From: CAUPWF01 sp964367905
Lineage (GTDB): Bacteria > Bacillota > Clostridia > Lachnospirales > Lachnospiraceae
Direction of reading: 5' to 3'
Assembly: GCA_964367905.1 (NCBI GenBank)
Contig: CAYIZP010000010.1
Span: 1-64,000 of the forward strand
DNA length: 64,000 nt
Shown: positions 10,034-18,184 of the stretch, piece after piece
Layout of the letters: each line of letters begins with the position of its first letter
How positions within the stretch are numbered: the first letter of the stretch is position 1
Notes under the pieces: generated by a model
What the model saw: only the letters and a program-made list of their open reading frames with translations
Told to the model about the DNA's origin: nothing
The model's database searches: none
Program-made: the position numbers and the translations under genes

Positions 10034-10720
10034 TTACCCAATCAACTCCTTTGCTTCTTTTAAAATCGTCTCCATAGATGCAACACTAATTCCAAAACGG
10101 TCGCACCCTGCATCTACCATAGCCATTAATGTGGCAAGGTCTCTTACGCCTCCTGCTGCTTTAATCATTGCTTTATCACCTACAACCTCTTTGATTGTTG
10201 CAATCGTATGTGCAGTAGTCGGCTTATTCCCCCACCCTGTACCTGTCTTGACGTAAGTAATTCCAGCCTCCACTGCAAGCTGGCTACCGATGCGAATCTC
10301 TTCATCCGTAAGGTAGGAAATCTCTAGAATTGCCTTTACTGGCATTCCATTTGCAGTCTCTACAACTGCTTTCATATCTGCTTTTACCAATTCGTAATCA
10401 CCAGACTTTAAAGCTCCTACATTAATAACCATGTCTAGTTCATCCACACCTTGTTCCATCAATTCTTTTGCTGTTGCTACCTTGATTGAAGTTGTATCTG
10501 CTCCTGACGGAAACCCTACAACTCCCCCTACATTAACTTCCTCTGTGCCCTTAAGCTTTTCTACCAAATATGGTGTAAAGCAAGGCATTACAAACGCACA
10601 AATGTATTTGTTTTCCTTACACACTTCTACCAACTTATCAATCTCTGCAATGGTTACATCAGTGCGCACTGCACTGATGTCAACAATCCTTGTAATCTGT
10701 TCTATACTTGTTAAATTCAT
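10034..10720 (-). CDS. deoC: Deoxyribose-phosphate aldolase family protein (DeoC)
   Basis: A 228-residue class I aldolase of the DeoC family. Schiff-base Lys K158 sits in YVKTGTGW, a second Lys K187 in IKAAGG, and D96 in DELDMVIN, as in DERA enzymes, which cleave 2-deoxyribose 5-phosphate to acetaldehyde and glyceraldehyde 3-phosphate. It is placed between the GH116 gene (9 bp gap) and the FGGY kinase (1 bp gap), with no nucleoside phosphorylase nearby. It may therefore act on a deoxy-sugar phosphate made in this operon and not in nucleoside salvage. That second idea is inference. Confidence 0.9.
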   Translation of the reverse strand: MNLTSIEQITRIVDISAVRTDVTIAEIDKLVEVCKENKYICAFVMPCFTPYLVEKLKGTEEVNVGGVVGFPSGADTTSIKVATAKELMEQGVDELDMVINVGALKSGDYELVKADMKAVVETANGMPVKAILEISYLTDEEIRIGSQLAVEAGITYVKTGTGWGNKPTTAHTIATIKEVVGDKAMIKAAGGVRDLATLMAMVDAGCDRFGISVASMETILKEAKELIG

Positions 10721-10729
10721 AATTTCCTC

Positions 10730-13279
10730 CTAAAGCACAATCTCAATTTGCTCGCCTGCTTTTACCACCTTCTCTTCATCAAACACTACTTTTTTATCTG
10801 TGCCCACGGTTAATTCTCTTAGACAAATCTCTCCATATGCCACTTCAAAATATGCCTTATCTTCACAATATCTAATCTGCCCAAATCCTGCATCTACTGA
10901 CCAGAAATAAGTTCCCACTCCCTTGTGTAGAGGCTGGAATGTCATGGATTTTTCTGCCATGTTGCAAGTAAATCCGCTATATACTAGTAGCAATGCGTAA
11001 CTTGCCATACTTCTCGCATAATTGCTTCCACATTCAATCTCGTTCCATGGATTTCTGCGGATTCCATCGTAACGATTTCTGACCCCTCTCACACACTTCA
11101 ATCCTTCTTCTTCTAATCCATGATAAATCATGTGGCTGGCCACCTCATATTCAAACCCATGCATCGTCTCCTCTGCATAAGGTACAGAGATTACAGGTTT
11201 TTGCACATGGTCTGGATAAGCACAGATTACAGTTCCACTTTCATCATTTAGTGCATATAGTCTACAAGGATTGACATGATTGTACATAGCCTCTTTGTAG
11301 TTATACTTAAATATAGACGAGAGAGCTGACTTTACCTTGCCAGCTTCAAATACCTCTCCAAGACCTAGTAAATCAGAATGCCACTGACCGAGAACCTGAT
11401 CGATTCCACAGCCATCTCCCACTTGATACTTCATCTCTTCTGCTTCTTCGTTCCAATATGCATCTTCTGGTTTTGCCACAAACTCACTCGCGCCAACTGC
11501 ATATCCCATTAACTTTGTACGATCCTTCAAGTCAATATCTTGAATAAAGTATTCACCGTTATACAACTCCGTATTAAGTTTCTTCACACCACTTTCATAC
11601 ACCGATGTATACTCTAGCTTTGCAGTCTCATCACCCATGATACTGGCAAGTTCGATTCCGGCTTTTAGACCAGCAAGGTAGATACCGCTTAACCAAGCAT
11701 TTGGAGAAAATAGTTCCATGTCTAGTGTATGATGTTGACGCCCTTCCATGATACCGTCTTTGTCCATATCCCATTTATCTGGATTTTTTTCACTCCACGC
11801 ATATTCAATCGTAGTCTTTACAGCATTCCAGATACTTGAAAGCCACTCTTTATCTCCTGAAATCATATATTCACGATACACGCGAAGTACAGTCCCAAAC
11901 TGACCATCTACTGCTGGCGTATGGTTTGTCGGCGCACTTCCTGGTGGCAATTGTACGCGGAATCCCATGCCGCCTGTTTCTTGCATCGATGCTGTATATT
12001 CTAATGACCTTGCACTTCGCTCCATCTCTGGGAACAGATAAGCCAAAGCATATGCATATGACCACACATGTGTACAAGTACCTTCACAGCTACCCATGTG
12101 AGGGTGTGTCCCTTCAAATCCATAAAATGTTCCATCAGGAAGGCGAAGACATGTGGTAGACTTGATAATTGCAATATTTCCTCCAATCGCATCAATCGCC
12201 TCTGGTGGCATTGTTGTTCCATATAGAAGTTCGGTGAATTTCTCTGTTGCTTCTTGTAATGTCACAAAATTATCCATAGCATAGGTCGCACTCTCCAATG
12301 AAGTCGGAAATACCGTTGCATAATAATTCTTCCACTTCTCTGCTCGAATTTTTTCTACCTCTTCATCAGACAGTCCAAGCTTGGTGATCTGCCATGTATT
12401 GCTCATATACGGCATAGACCATGTCATCACAAACTTTATCTTTTTAGATTCTCCAGCTTTTAATGTGATGTGAGATGCAAGTGTAGAGATAAAATCTTGT
12501 GCGTATACCATATTTGTATCCATCTTTTTATACTCACGATTATTTAATTTTCCATACTTTGTAAAATCATTCCAATACACTCCTACGCTATCAAACCAAC
12601 TACCGCGATACCATACTTCCTGGTAGCTTACATCTTCGCCATTTGTAGCAATTGTTACATCACCATACTTTGTTGTCTCACGATCTGCTTCATCTGCCAT
12701 ATGGATATAACTCATCCCATTCTGCTTGCTATATTTATGAACTGGATTTCCTTGACAGTAATAATTTCTTCCCGAAAAAGCTAAGGTGTACTTCAGCTCT
12801 CGCTCTGTTGTGTTTTTCACTTCAAATTCAAAAAATGCTCCTGGAAGAGAACTGTCGAATTCATTGGACGGAATAAATGGATTGAATGCCGTCATTACTA
12901 CTTCCCCAGGAAACTCTTCATCTGCAAAATCTAATGTAGCAATCGGAAACTCCCCTTCAAATTCACCTTTTCTAAAATGTGGGAACCCAGCCATACTACT
13001 ACGATCTGGCCCTAGTCCATACCCCATATAAGTCGGTCTTTCTAATTCTCCGATGTAACCAGGTGGCAAATCTGTATTTAACACTCTCGCATCTAGTACT
13101 TTTGACTCATCCTCTACCTTAATCGCAAAATGAGTGAATCCACCTTCTGAACCTTTATTCGGCTGATTCTTAATCTCAACATCTACAATCCTTCCATTTC
13201 CTGCAAGCCCTAGGCTCCCTGTACCAATCCCTCCAAGTGGAAAGGATATCAACTTCTTACTTTCTCCTGTATATCTCAT
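10730..13279 (-). CDS. GH116 glycoside hydrolase (GBA2-like, DUF608)
   Basis: About 849 residues with an N-terminal beta-sandwich (FPLGGIGTGSLGLAGNGRI opening) and a C-terminal alpha/alpha barrel, as in beta-glucosidase/beta-xylosidase/glucosylceramidase family GH116. By pattern, the nucleophile Glu is in GIMEGRQHHTLD and the acid/base Asp in GCGIDQVLGQW. No signal peptide is visible, so the enzyme is cytoplasmic and would act on an imported oligosaccharide or glycoside. The start is the second of two adjacent ATGs after AAGGAG; 13282 is equally possible. The aldo/keto reductase upstream is separated by an imperfect 18-bp hairpin. Confidence 0.85.
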   Translation of the reverse strand: MRYTGESKKLISFPLGGIGTGSLGLAGNGRIVDVEIKNQPNKGSEGGFTHFAIKVEDESKVLDARVLNTDLPPGYIGELERPTYMGYGLGPDRSSMAGFPHFRKGEFEGEFPIATLDFADEEFPGEVVMTAFNPFIPSNEFDSSLPGAFFEFEVKNTTERELKYTLAFSGRNYYCQGNPVHKYSKQNGMSYIHMADEADRETTKYGDVTIATNGEDVSYQEVWYRGSWFDSVGVYWNDFTKYGKLNNREYKKMDTNMVYAQDFISTLASHITLKAGESKKIKFVMTWSMPYMSNTWQITKLGLSDEEVEKIRAEKWKNYYATVFPTSLESATYAMDNFVTLQEATEKFTELLYGTTMPPEAIDAIGGNIAIIKSTTCLRLPDGTFYGFEGTHPHMGSCEGTCTHVWSYAYALAYLFPEMERSARSLEYTASMQETGGMGFRVQLPPGSAPTNHTPAVDGQFGTVLRVYREYMISGDKEWLSSIWNAVKTTIEYAWSEKNPDKWDMDKDGIMEGRQHHTLDMELFSPNAWLSGIYLAGLKAGIELASIMGDETAKLEYTSVYESGVKKLNTELYNGEYFIQDIDLKDRTKLMGYAVGASEFVAKPEDAYWNEEAEEMKYQVGDGCGIDQVLGQWHSDLLGLGEVFEAGKVKSALSSIFKYNYKEAMYNHVNPCRLYALNDESGTVICAYPDHVQKPVISVPYAEETMHGFEYEVASHMIYHGLEEEGLKCVRGVRNRYDGIRRNPWNEIECGSNYARSMASYALLLVYSGFTCNMAEKSMTFQPLHKGVGTYFWSVDAGFGQIRYCEDKAYFEVAYGEICLRELTVGTDKKVVFDEEKVVKAGEQIEIVL

Positions 13280-13310
13280 CATATTCTCCTTTTTTATCAT
13301 CATTATCTAA

Positions 13311-13355
13311 AAATGGCACAACTGATGTGCTTTTATTACATCACTTGTACCATTT
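13311..13355. terminator. Imperfect intercistronic stem-loop
   Basis: Arms 13311-13328 and 13338-13355 pair over 18 bp with two mismatches, with T runs on both sides. It sits between the aldo/keto reductase stop and the GH116 start inside the operon, so it may be a leaky terminator or a transcript-processing site. Confidence 0.5.
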
Positions 13356-13378
13356 TGCTCTAAAAGCTATCCTTTATT

Positions 13379-14422
13379 CTACCAGCCATAGTACTCTGGT
13401 GCTTCTGCCCCAGGCCCTGGCCAAATCTTATCAATTTCCTTCATAAAATCTTCTGGTAATTCTATTGAAATCGCCTTAACTCCGCCTTCTAACTGCTCCA
13501 CATTTCTCGGACCTAGCATCACACTTGTAACCACCTTATTGTGAAGAATCCACGCTAGTGAAACGTCTGCTGGCTTTTCTCCAAATTCTTTGCATAGCTT
13601 ATCATAAGCTTGCATCTTTGCTTTTAATTCTGGATCTAGGTTCTCTTCACTAAATCTACCTTGCTTATCAAGCGCTTCATATCCTGCCAAGATTCCTCCT
13701 GCAAGTGGAGCATAAGTCATAACACCTACACCTAATTCTTTACATGCTGGCAATAATTCTACCGCTGTTTTTCTGGAAAACAGATTGTAATGACATTGTT
13801 CAACTACCGATCCCATAGTTCCCATTTGTTTTGCAATCCCGTTATAATGCGCAAGTGCCCAAGCCGAGAAGTTAGCTGTCCCAGTATAAGTAATCTTATC
13901 TTGCATTTTCAACTTAATCATCGCTTCTGCAATTTCCTCAAATGTAGGTGCCAAAGTACCCGATACGCCAATATGCAAATCATCTTCTTCTGTTCTTCCA
14001 ATATTTGCTAGCTCAGCTGGTTCTCTAAACCCTCTATCATAATGATGCATCATATAGACATCAATATGATCTGTCTTTAATCGCTTCAAACTCTTGTCAC
14101 AAGCTCGTCTCATATGAAATGCAGAAAGACCTCTATCGTTTACGCCCATATTCCCCATTGTTGCATATGCCTTTGTTACCAGCACTACATCATCACGCTT
14201 TCCACTTGCTTCAAACCAATTCCCTACGATACTCTCGGAAAGCCCTTTTCCTGGAGGATTTCCATAAAAATCAGCAATATCAAAGAAATTTACTCCAAGC
14301 TCCATCGCCCTGTCCATTATTTTAAAACTTTCTTTCTCATCAATCGCCATTCCAAAATTCATTGTTCCAAGACAAGCACGACTTACCTTTACTCCCGCTT
14401 TTCCTAATGTTGTATATTTCAT
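13379..14422 (-). CDS. Aldo/keto reductase
   Basis: A 347-residue cytoplasmic NAD(P)H-dependent oxidoreductase. The catalytic tetrad is intact: D48 and Y53 (FFDIADFYGN), K84 (LVTKAY) and H126 (DVYMMHHYD). The length and the PPGKGLSESIVG loop suit the subgroup acting on sugars and glycosides. It is the first metabolic gene after the ABC transporter, 21 bp behind the second permease. It probably oxidises or reduces the imported sugar before the GH116 enzyme acts; the substrate cannot be told from sequence. Confidence 0.88.
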   Translation of the reverse strand: MKYTTLGKAGVKVSRACLGTMNFGMAIDEKESFKIMDRAMELGVNFFDIADFYGNPPGKGLSESIVGNWFEASGKRDDVVLVTKAYATMGNMGVNDRGLSAFHMRRACDKSLKRLKTDHIDVYMMHHYDRGFREPAELANIGRTEEDDLHIGVSGTLAPTFEEIAEAMIKLKMQDKITYTGTANFSAWALAHYNGIAKQMGTMGSVVEQCHYNLFSRKTAVELLPACKELGVGVMTYAPLAGGILAGYEALDKQGRFSEENLDPELKAKMQAYDKLCKEFGEKPADVSLAWILHNKVVTSVMLGPRNVEQLEGGVKAISIELPEDFMKEIDKIWPGPGAEAPEYYGW

Positions 14423-14443
14423 TTAAACCCCTATCCTTTCTTT

Positions 14444-15268
14444 TTAACTCTTTAATCCACTGAGTGCTGCACTTTGCACGAGATATTTCTGACCAAACAG
14501 ATACAAGATCAACGGTGCAATCAAGGATACAATTACCCCTGCGAATATAACAGATATGGATCCCGTCATCTGATACCCTTGTAGTTGTCTAAGTCCAATT
14601 GGCAATGTCATCTGATCCCAATCCGATAAGAAAATCAAAGGTCTTAAGAAATCATTCCAAGATGCGATAAAAACAAGCATACTACTCATCAATATAGAGC
14701 TCTTACACATCGGTGTGATAATTCTCCAATAAATCGTCCACCGATTTGCACCATCGATATAGGCCGCTTCATCATAGCTCTTTGGTATGGTCATCATCGC
14801 CTGTCTTACCAAGAAGATTGACATCGGATTCACAATTGTTGTTAAAATTAGTGATAGCTTATTCCCTACAAGTCCCAACTCCCCAATAATGATATACACT
14901 GGAATAATTGTTGCTGTAGTAGGAATCATCATTCCTGCAAGAATCAATCCAAAAATCTTTTCTCTGCCCTTAAAGTTTAATCTACTAAAAGCATATCCTG
15001 CCATCGTACTAATCAACACATTAAGAATTACTACACTAAATGTAACAATAATACTGTTGATAATAAATGTACCAAATGGAAACTTCGTAAATACTTCTGC
15101 ATAGTTCTCCCATACAAAATCCGTAGGAAAGAAACTCGGAGGTAATTTATAACTATCCTTTGGTAGTCTTAAGCTTGTTGCAAATGTCCAGAAAAATGGC
15201 AATAGAAACAATATGCCCATCACTGATAATATTAGTATTAAAACTCCCTGTCTTAGCTTTCTATTCAT
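14444..15268 (-). CDS. Sugar ABC transporter permease (MalG-type)
   Basis: About 274 residues with six predicted membrane segments. The EAA loop reads YDEAAYIDGANRWTIYWRIITP, the mark of inner-membrane permeases of CUT1 sugar importers that dock on an ATPase. The start ATG at 15268 overlaps the last codons of the upstream permease by 8 bp (translational coupling). The 10 codons further upstream lack a ribosome site. It works with the permease at 15261-16157 and the binding protein at 16234-17553. No ATPase gene is present, as usual where one MsmX-like ATPase serves several importers. Confidence 0.92.
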   Translation of the reverse strand: MNRKLRQGVLILILSVMGILFLLPFFWTFATSLRLPKDSYKLPPSFFPTDFVWENYAEVFTKFPFGTFIINSIIVTFSVVILNVLISTMAGYAFSRLNFKGREKIFGLILAGMMIPTTATIIPVYIIIGELGLVGNKLSLILTTIVNPMSIFLVRQAMMTIPKSYDEAAYIDGANRWTIYWRIITPMCKSSILMSSMLVFIASWNDFLRPLIFLSDWDQMTLPIGLRQLQGYQMTGSISVIFAGVIVSLIAPLILYLFGQKYLVQSAALSGLKS

Positions 15269-16157
15269 AGTCGTACACCACCCATTTCTTCTGTCCAATT
15301 AATTGGAAGATTGTAATTGCTAATATTACTACAAATAATAGTACTGCAATTGCGGATCCATATCCAAAGTTTAAGTCATTGAATCCGACACGATATATCT
15401 TAAGCCCGACTGAAACTGTTGTCTCACCAGGTCCACCATCCGTAATAAAGTAAGGTTCATCAAAAATCTGGAATACACCAATACAAGTTGTTACCAAAAC
15501 AAAAAAGATTGTAGGAGTCACTAGCGGCAAAGTTATTCTAAAAAATGTCTGGATTGAATTCGCTCCATCAATTTTCGCTGCCTCATAATAACTATCTGGC
15601 ACATTACATAACCCGATATAATAATATAAAAAGGTTGTCCCTATGGTCTTCCAAAATGAGAATATCGCAATGGTAACATATACCCATGTCTGGTCAGTCA
15701 ACCAACCTACAGGACTCCCTCCCAATTGACTGATGAAATAGTTCACAAAGCCATTATTCGTTGAAAACATTGCTGAAAATACAATTGCCACACTGGCAGC
15801 AGTTACAATAGATGGGAAATAAATAATTCCTCTCATCACTGTTTGAAATCTCTTGCTTCGAATCGAATATATTCCATACGCAATCAATAAGCCAAAAATC
15901 ACATGTAATGGAACTAATATCAACACAAATTTTACTGTGTTCATGAACGCTGGTGCAATCGACGGATCTGCAAATAGCCTCTGCCAATTTGCTATTCCTA
16001 CCCACTCTGCCCCTTTTATCAAACTATAATCCGTCAATGATAGATAAAATACGAGAATAATTGGTAGTGCTATAAAAATGATAAAACCAATCATAGCTGG
16101 TGCTAAGAAGGCAGCCGCCACTAATCCATCTCCTCTTTGTTTTTTCTTCTTCAGCAT
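15261..16157 (-). CDS. Sugar ABC transporter permease (MalF/UgpA-type)
   Basis: A 298-residue, six-segment membrane protein. The cytoplasmic EAA loop reads YYEAAKIDGANSIQTFFRIT, identifying the MalF-like half of a CUT1 importer. It lies after the solute-binding protein gene, across a 76-bp gap with a stem-loop, and overlaps the MalG-like gene by 8 bp. The substrate is probably an oligosaccharide or glycoside cleaved by the GH116 enzyme. Confidence 0.92.
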   Translation of the reverse strand: MLKKKKQRGDGLVAAAFLAPAMIGFIIFIALPIILVFYLSLTDYSLIKGAEWVGIANWQRLFADPSIAPAFMNTVKFVLILVPLHVIFGLLIAYGIYSIRSKRFQTVMRGIIYFPSIVTAASVAIVFSAMFSTNNGFVNYFISQLGGSPVGWLTDQTWVYVTIAIFSFWKTIGTTFLYYYIGLCNVPDSYYEAAKIDGANSIQTFFRITLPLVTPTIFFVLVTTCIGVFQIFDEPYFITDGGPGETTVSVGLKIYRVGFNDLNFGYGSAIAVLLFVVILAITIFQLIGQKKWVVYDYE

Positions 16158-16182
16158 TTCTTTGCCTCCTTTTATGATTTGA

Positions 16183-16217
16183 GGCAGGGGAACATGTTTC
16201 TCATTAATTCCCCCGCC
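16183..16217. terminator. Stem-loop between binding-protein and permease genes
   Basis: GGCAGGGGAA (16183-16192) pairs with TTCCCCCGCC (16208-16217) with one mismatch. It lies just after the binding-protein stop on the minus strand. Such hairpins often stabilise or partly terminate the transcript, giving more binding protein than permease. Confidence 0.6.
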
Positions 16218-16233
16218 CCTTTTTACGAGCTAT

Positions 16234-17553
16234 TTATTGCATTGCTGCTGCCGCTTGTTCTTGAGCAGCATCTAAAGTTGCTTGTACATCTGCCTGATTC
16301 ATAAATATTTCAGAAAGTGCACTTGCTACAATTGTGTCTACCTCTGCATATTCTGCTGGAGCGCCAACTGGTACTGCGCCTGATAGACTTGTGTAGAACA
16401 TTTCACTATTTTCTGGATCATATTCTGTAGGAATCAATTCATCTGCAATTGCTTTGTTTGCAGGAATTCCACCAGCTGTCAAATAACCTTTTACAAATTC
16501 ATCTTGTGCACACCACAATGCGAATTTTGCTGCTTCATCATAATTTACATCACTTGTTACCGCAACTCCACCTAATCCAAACATTGTTTGTTGTGTTGTA
16601 AATGCTGGTACATTTGTAATAAATGCATCTTTGAAATCATTTGCCTCATAACTAAGTGTTGGCCAACGTCCGAATGATCCCATCGCTACTGTTCCATCCA
16701 TAATCTGTTGGATTGGATCAACGTTTGGTTCTGGAATCGGAGCCACTTCGTGAACATAAATCAAATCTTGCAAGAATTGAATTGTTTCTACGTTTTCTGG
16801 ACTATTAATTCTTGGTGCACTTAAATCATCTTCCATGAACGATGATCCATTATTTCTTAACCATCCTTCCATCATGAAGTAGTATTGAGGCACTGCAAAT
16901 CCATAATGCTTCACACCATCTTCCTCAAATGTCATCGCTTTTGCTGCTTCTAGGAAATCATCCTTTGTCCAATCTGGACTAGGAAGATCAACACCCGCAT
17001 TCGCAAAAGTTGTTTTGTTTCCATGAATCACAATGTTGTTACACTCTGTTGGGATTACATATGTATTTCCATCTTCCAATGTTAGTGCATCTAAAAGAGC
17101 TGGTTCTAGGTTCGCAAGCACTGGATCTACTTCCTCTGCATTTGCTTCCATATACGGGTTAAGCGGATGAGCTACACCCATGTCTTGCATCATTCTAAAT
17201 CCTTCGATTGCTACGAAAGCCACATCAACTTGCTCTCCTCCACCAATCATTGATTGAATCTTTGTAAAATACTCACTCCAAGCTCCAGGTATAAATACTG
17301 TATTAATTTTAACACCTGTCTCTTCTGTGTACTTTGCTACTAAAGCATCAAACTTCTCTTTGTCCTGCCCAGTACCGCTCCATGCAAGTGTTAATTCCAC
17401 ATCGCTTGTAGCTCCCTCTTCTGGTGTGGCTTCTTCTGTCTCTGCTGCTTCCCCAGTTGTTTCTGCTGGTGCTGCTGGTTCTGGTGTACTTCCACACCCA
17501 ACAACTCCAAAAGTCAATGCCATCATCAATACTGCTACTATTGCTTTTTTCAT
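16234..17553 (-). CDS. Extracellular sugar-binding lipoprotein (CUT1 ABC)
   Basis: A 439-residue family 1 solute-binding protein. The signal peptide ends in a lipobox (GVVGC), followed by a Pro/Glu/Thr-rich acidic linker (about 20-50) and the periplasmic-binding fold beginning VELTLAWSGTG. It anchors to the outer face of the membrane and delivers sugar to the two permeases downstream. It is the first gene of the long minus-strand operon. A promoter-like pair (TTCACA-17-TAAAAT) lies upstream. The ligand is unknown. Confidence 0.92.
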   Translation of the reverse strand: MKKAIVAVLMMALTFGVVGCGSTPEPAAPAETTGEAAETEEATPEEGATSDVELTLAWSGTGQDKEKFDALVAKYTEETGVKINTVFIPGAWSEYFTKIQSMIGGGEQVDVAFVAIEGFRMMQDMGVAHPLNPYMEANAEEVDPVLANLEPALLDALTLEDGNTYVIPTECNNIVIHGNKTTFANAGVDLPSPDWTKDDFLEAAKAMTFEEDGVKHYGFAVPQYYFMMEGWLRNNGSSFMEDDLSAPRINSPENVETIQFLQDLIYVHEVAPIPEPNVDPIQQIMDGTVAMGSFGRWPTLSYEANDFKDAFITNVPAFTTQQTMFGLGGVAVTSDVNYDEAAKFALWCAQDEFVKGYLTAGGIPANKAIADELIPTEYDPENSEMFYTSLSGAVPVGAPAEYAEVDTIVASALSEIFMNQADVQATLDAAQEQAAAAMQ

Positions 17554-17597
17554 TACTTCGTTCCTCCTTGTTTGTGTTTGTTTTATTACTTGTGCTT

Positions 17598-17626
17598 ATT
17601 TTATCTGTTTTCTTAGCAATTGTGAA
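17598..17626 (-). promoter_or_regulatory. Predicted sigma-A promoter for the sugar-transport/GH116 operon
   Basis: On the minus strand, TTCACA (17626-17621) and TAAAAT (17603-17598) are separated by exactly 17 bases, about 45 bases before the start of the binding-protein gene. Farther upstream, near 17645-17675, TTTGTAGTT and AACTACAAA form an inverted repeat that could be an operator. Confidence 0.5.
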
Positions 17627-17712
17627 TGGAATATTGTGGGATGCTTTGTAGTTTTGTGGGATTGCAATACAACTACAAAACTTAAGAGCAGCATTAAATT
17701 GTAACATTAAAT

Positions 17713-17761
17713 AGAAGAGACAGAGCCTAGGGGACGCTGTCCCCTAGGCTCTGTCTCTTCT
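17713..17761. terminator. 23-bp perfect palindrome at the end of the BMC operon
   Basis: Arms 17713-17735 and 17739-17761 are perfect complements around the loop GCT, with the GC-rich core CCTAGGGGAC. It lies about 130 bp past the last gene of the microcompartment operon, so it probably stops that transcript. There is no clear T run, so it may instead be one of the GGGACG-type dispersed palindromes. Confidence 0.6.
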
Positions 17762-17890
17762 AAGTATTCTTCAACCTTTTCACAAGCACTTGATACAACA
17801 AGTTTTCCCAAAGAACGCAACCCCATATACCAATATGTCTGTATATCCCATCGCCTGCATTCCTTCTACACATTCCCATGTCCCCAATTA
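17762..17890. other. Non-annotated stretch between the small ParA partner and the palindrome
   Basis: Together with the promoter and palindrome entries this accounts for the gap 17554-17890. On the minus strand, all three frames have short open stretches of 26 to about 50 codons. One reads MGLRSLGKLVVSSACEK and runs into the palindrome. No good ribosome site or homology was recognised. I see no supported gene; an eroded coding remnant is possible. Confidence 0.3.
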
Positions 17891-18184
17891 TTACAACAAA
17901 TGTACCGGTAATTCACTTCCTAGCTTGCAGAATTGCTCTGCCTTGCTCGTTGTATTCTTTTTTGTTGTCTTTCTTGGTGTGCTTGCCTTCGTAGTCTTCT
18001 TCGTTGCTGTTCTTGTAGTTGTCTTTTTCGCCACAGGTTTTTTCACTGGCTTGGCTTCCACCTTCTCTTCCACCTTGGTTTCACTTACCACAGGCTCACT
18101 TGCTGTCGCTTCCACCTGATCTTTTTCTGCTTGGCTCTTCGCCGCTTGATTTACTCGCTCTATGCTACCTCTTCCTACTGCCAT
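17891..18184 (-). CDS. Small Lys/Thr-rich partner of ParA (candidate McdB-like)
   Basis: A 97-residue protein of three parts: a short N-terminal segment MAVGRGSIERVNQAAKS, an acidic Glu/Val linker (about 25-43), and a strongly basic Lys/Thr/Ala tract (about 45-80) that looks disordered and resembles histone-H1-like tails. It ends LGSELPVHLL. The start overlaps the end of the parA gene by 20 bp, and AAAGGAG precedes it, so the two are translationally coupled. No ParB or DNA-binding fold was recognised. The position as last gene of a shell operon suggests a partner for ParA-driven organelle spacing; that role is inference. Confidence 0.72.
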   Translation of the reverse strand: MAVGRGSIERVNQAAKSQAEKDQVEATASEPVVSETKVEEKVEAKPVKKPVAKKTTTRTATKKTTKASTPRKTTKKNTTSKAEQFCKLGSELPVHLL

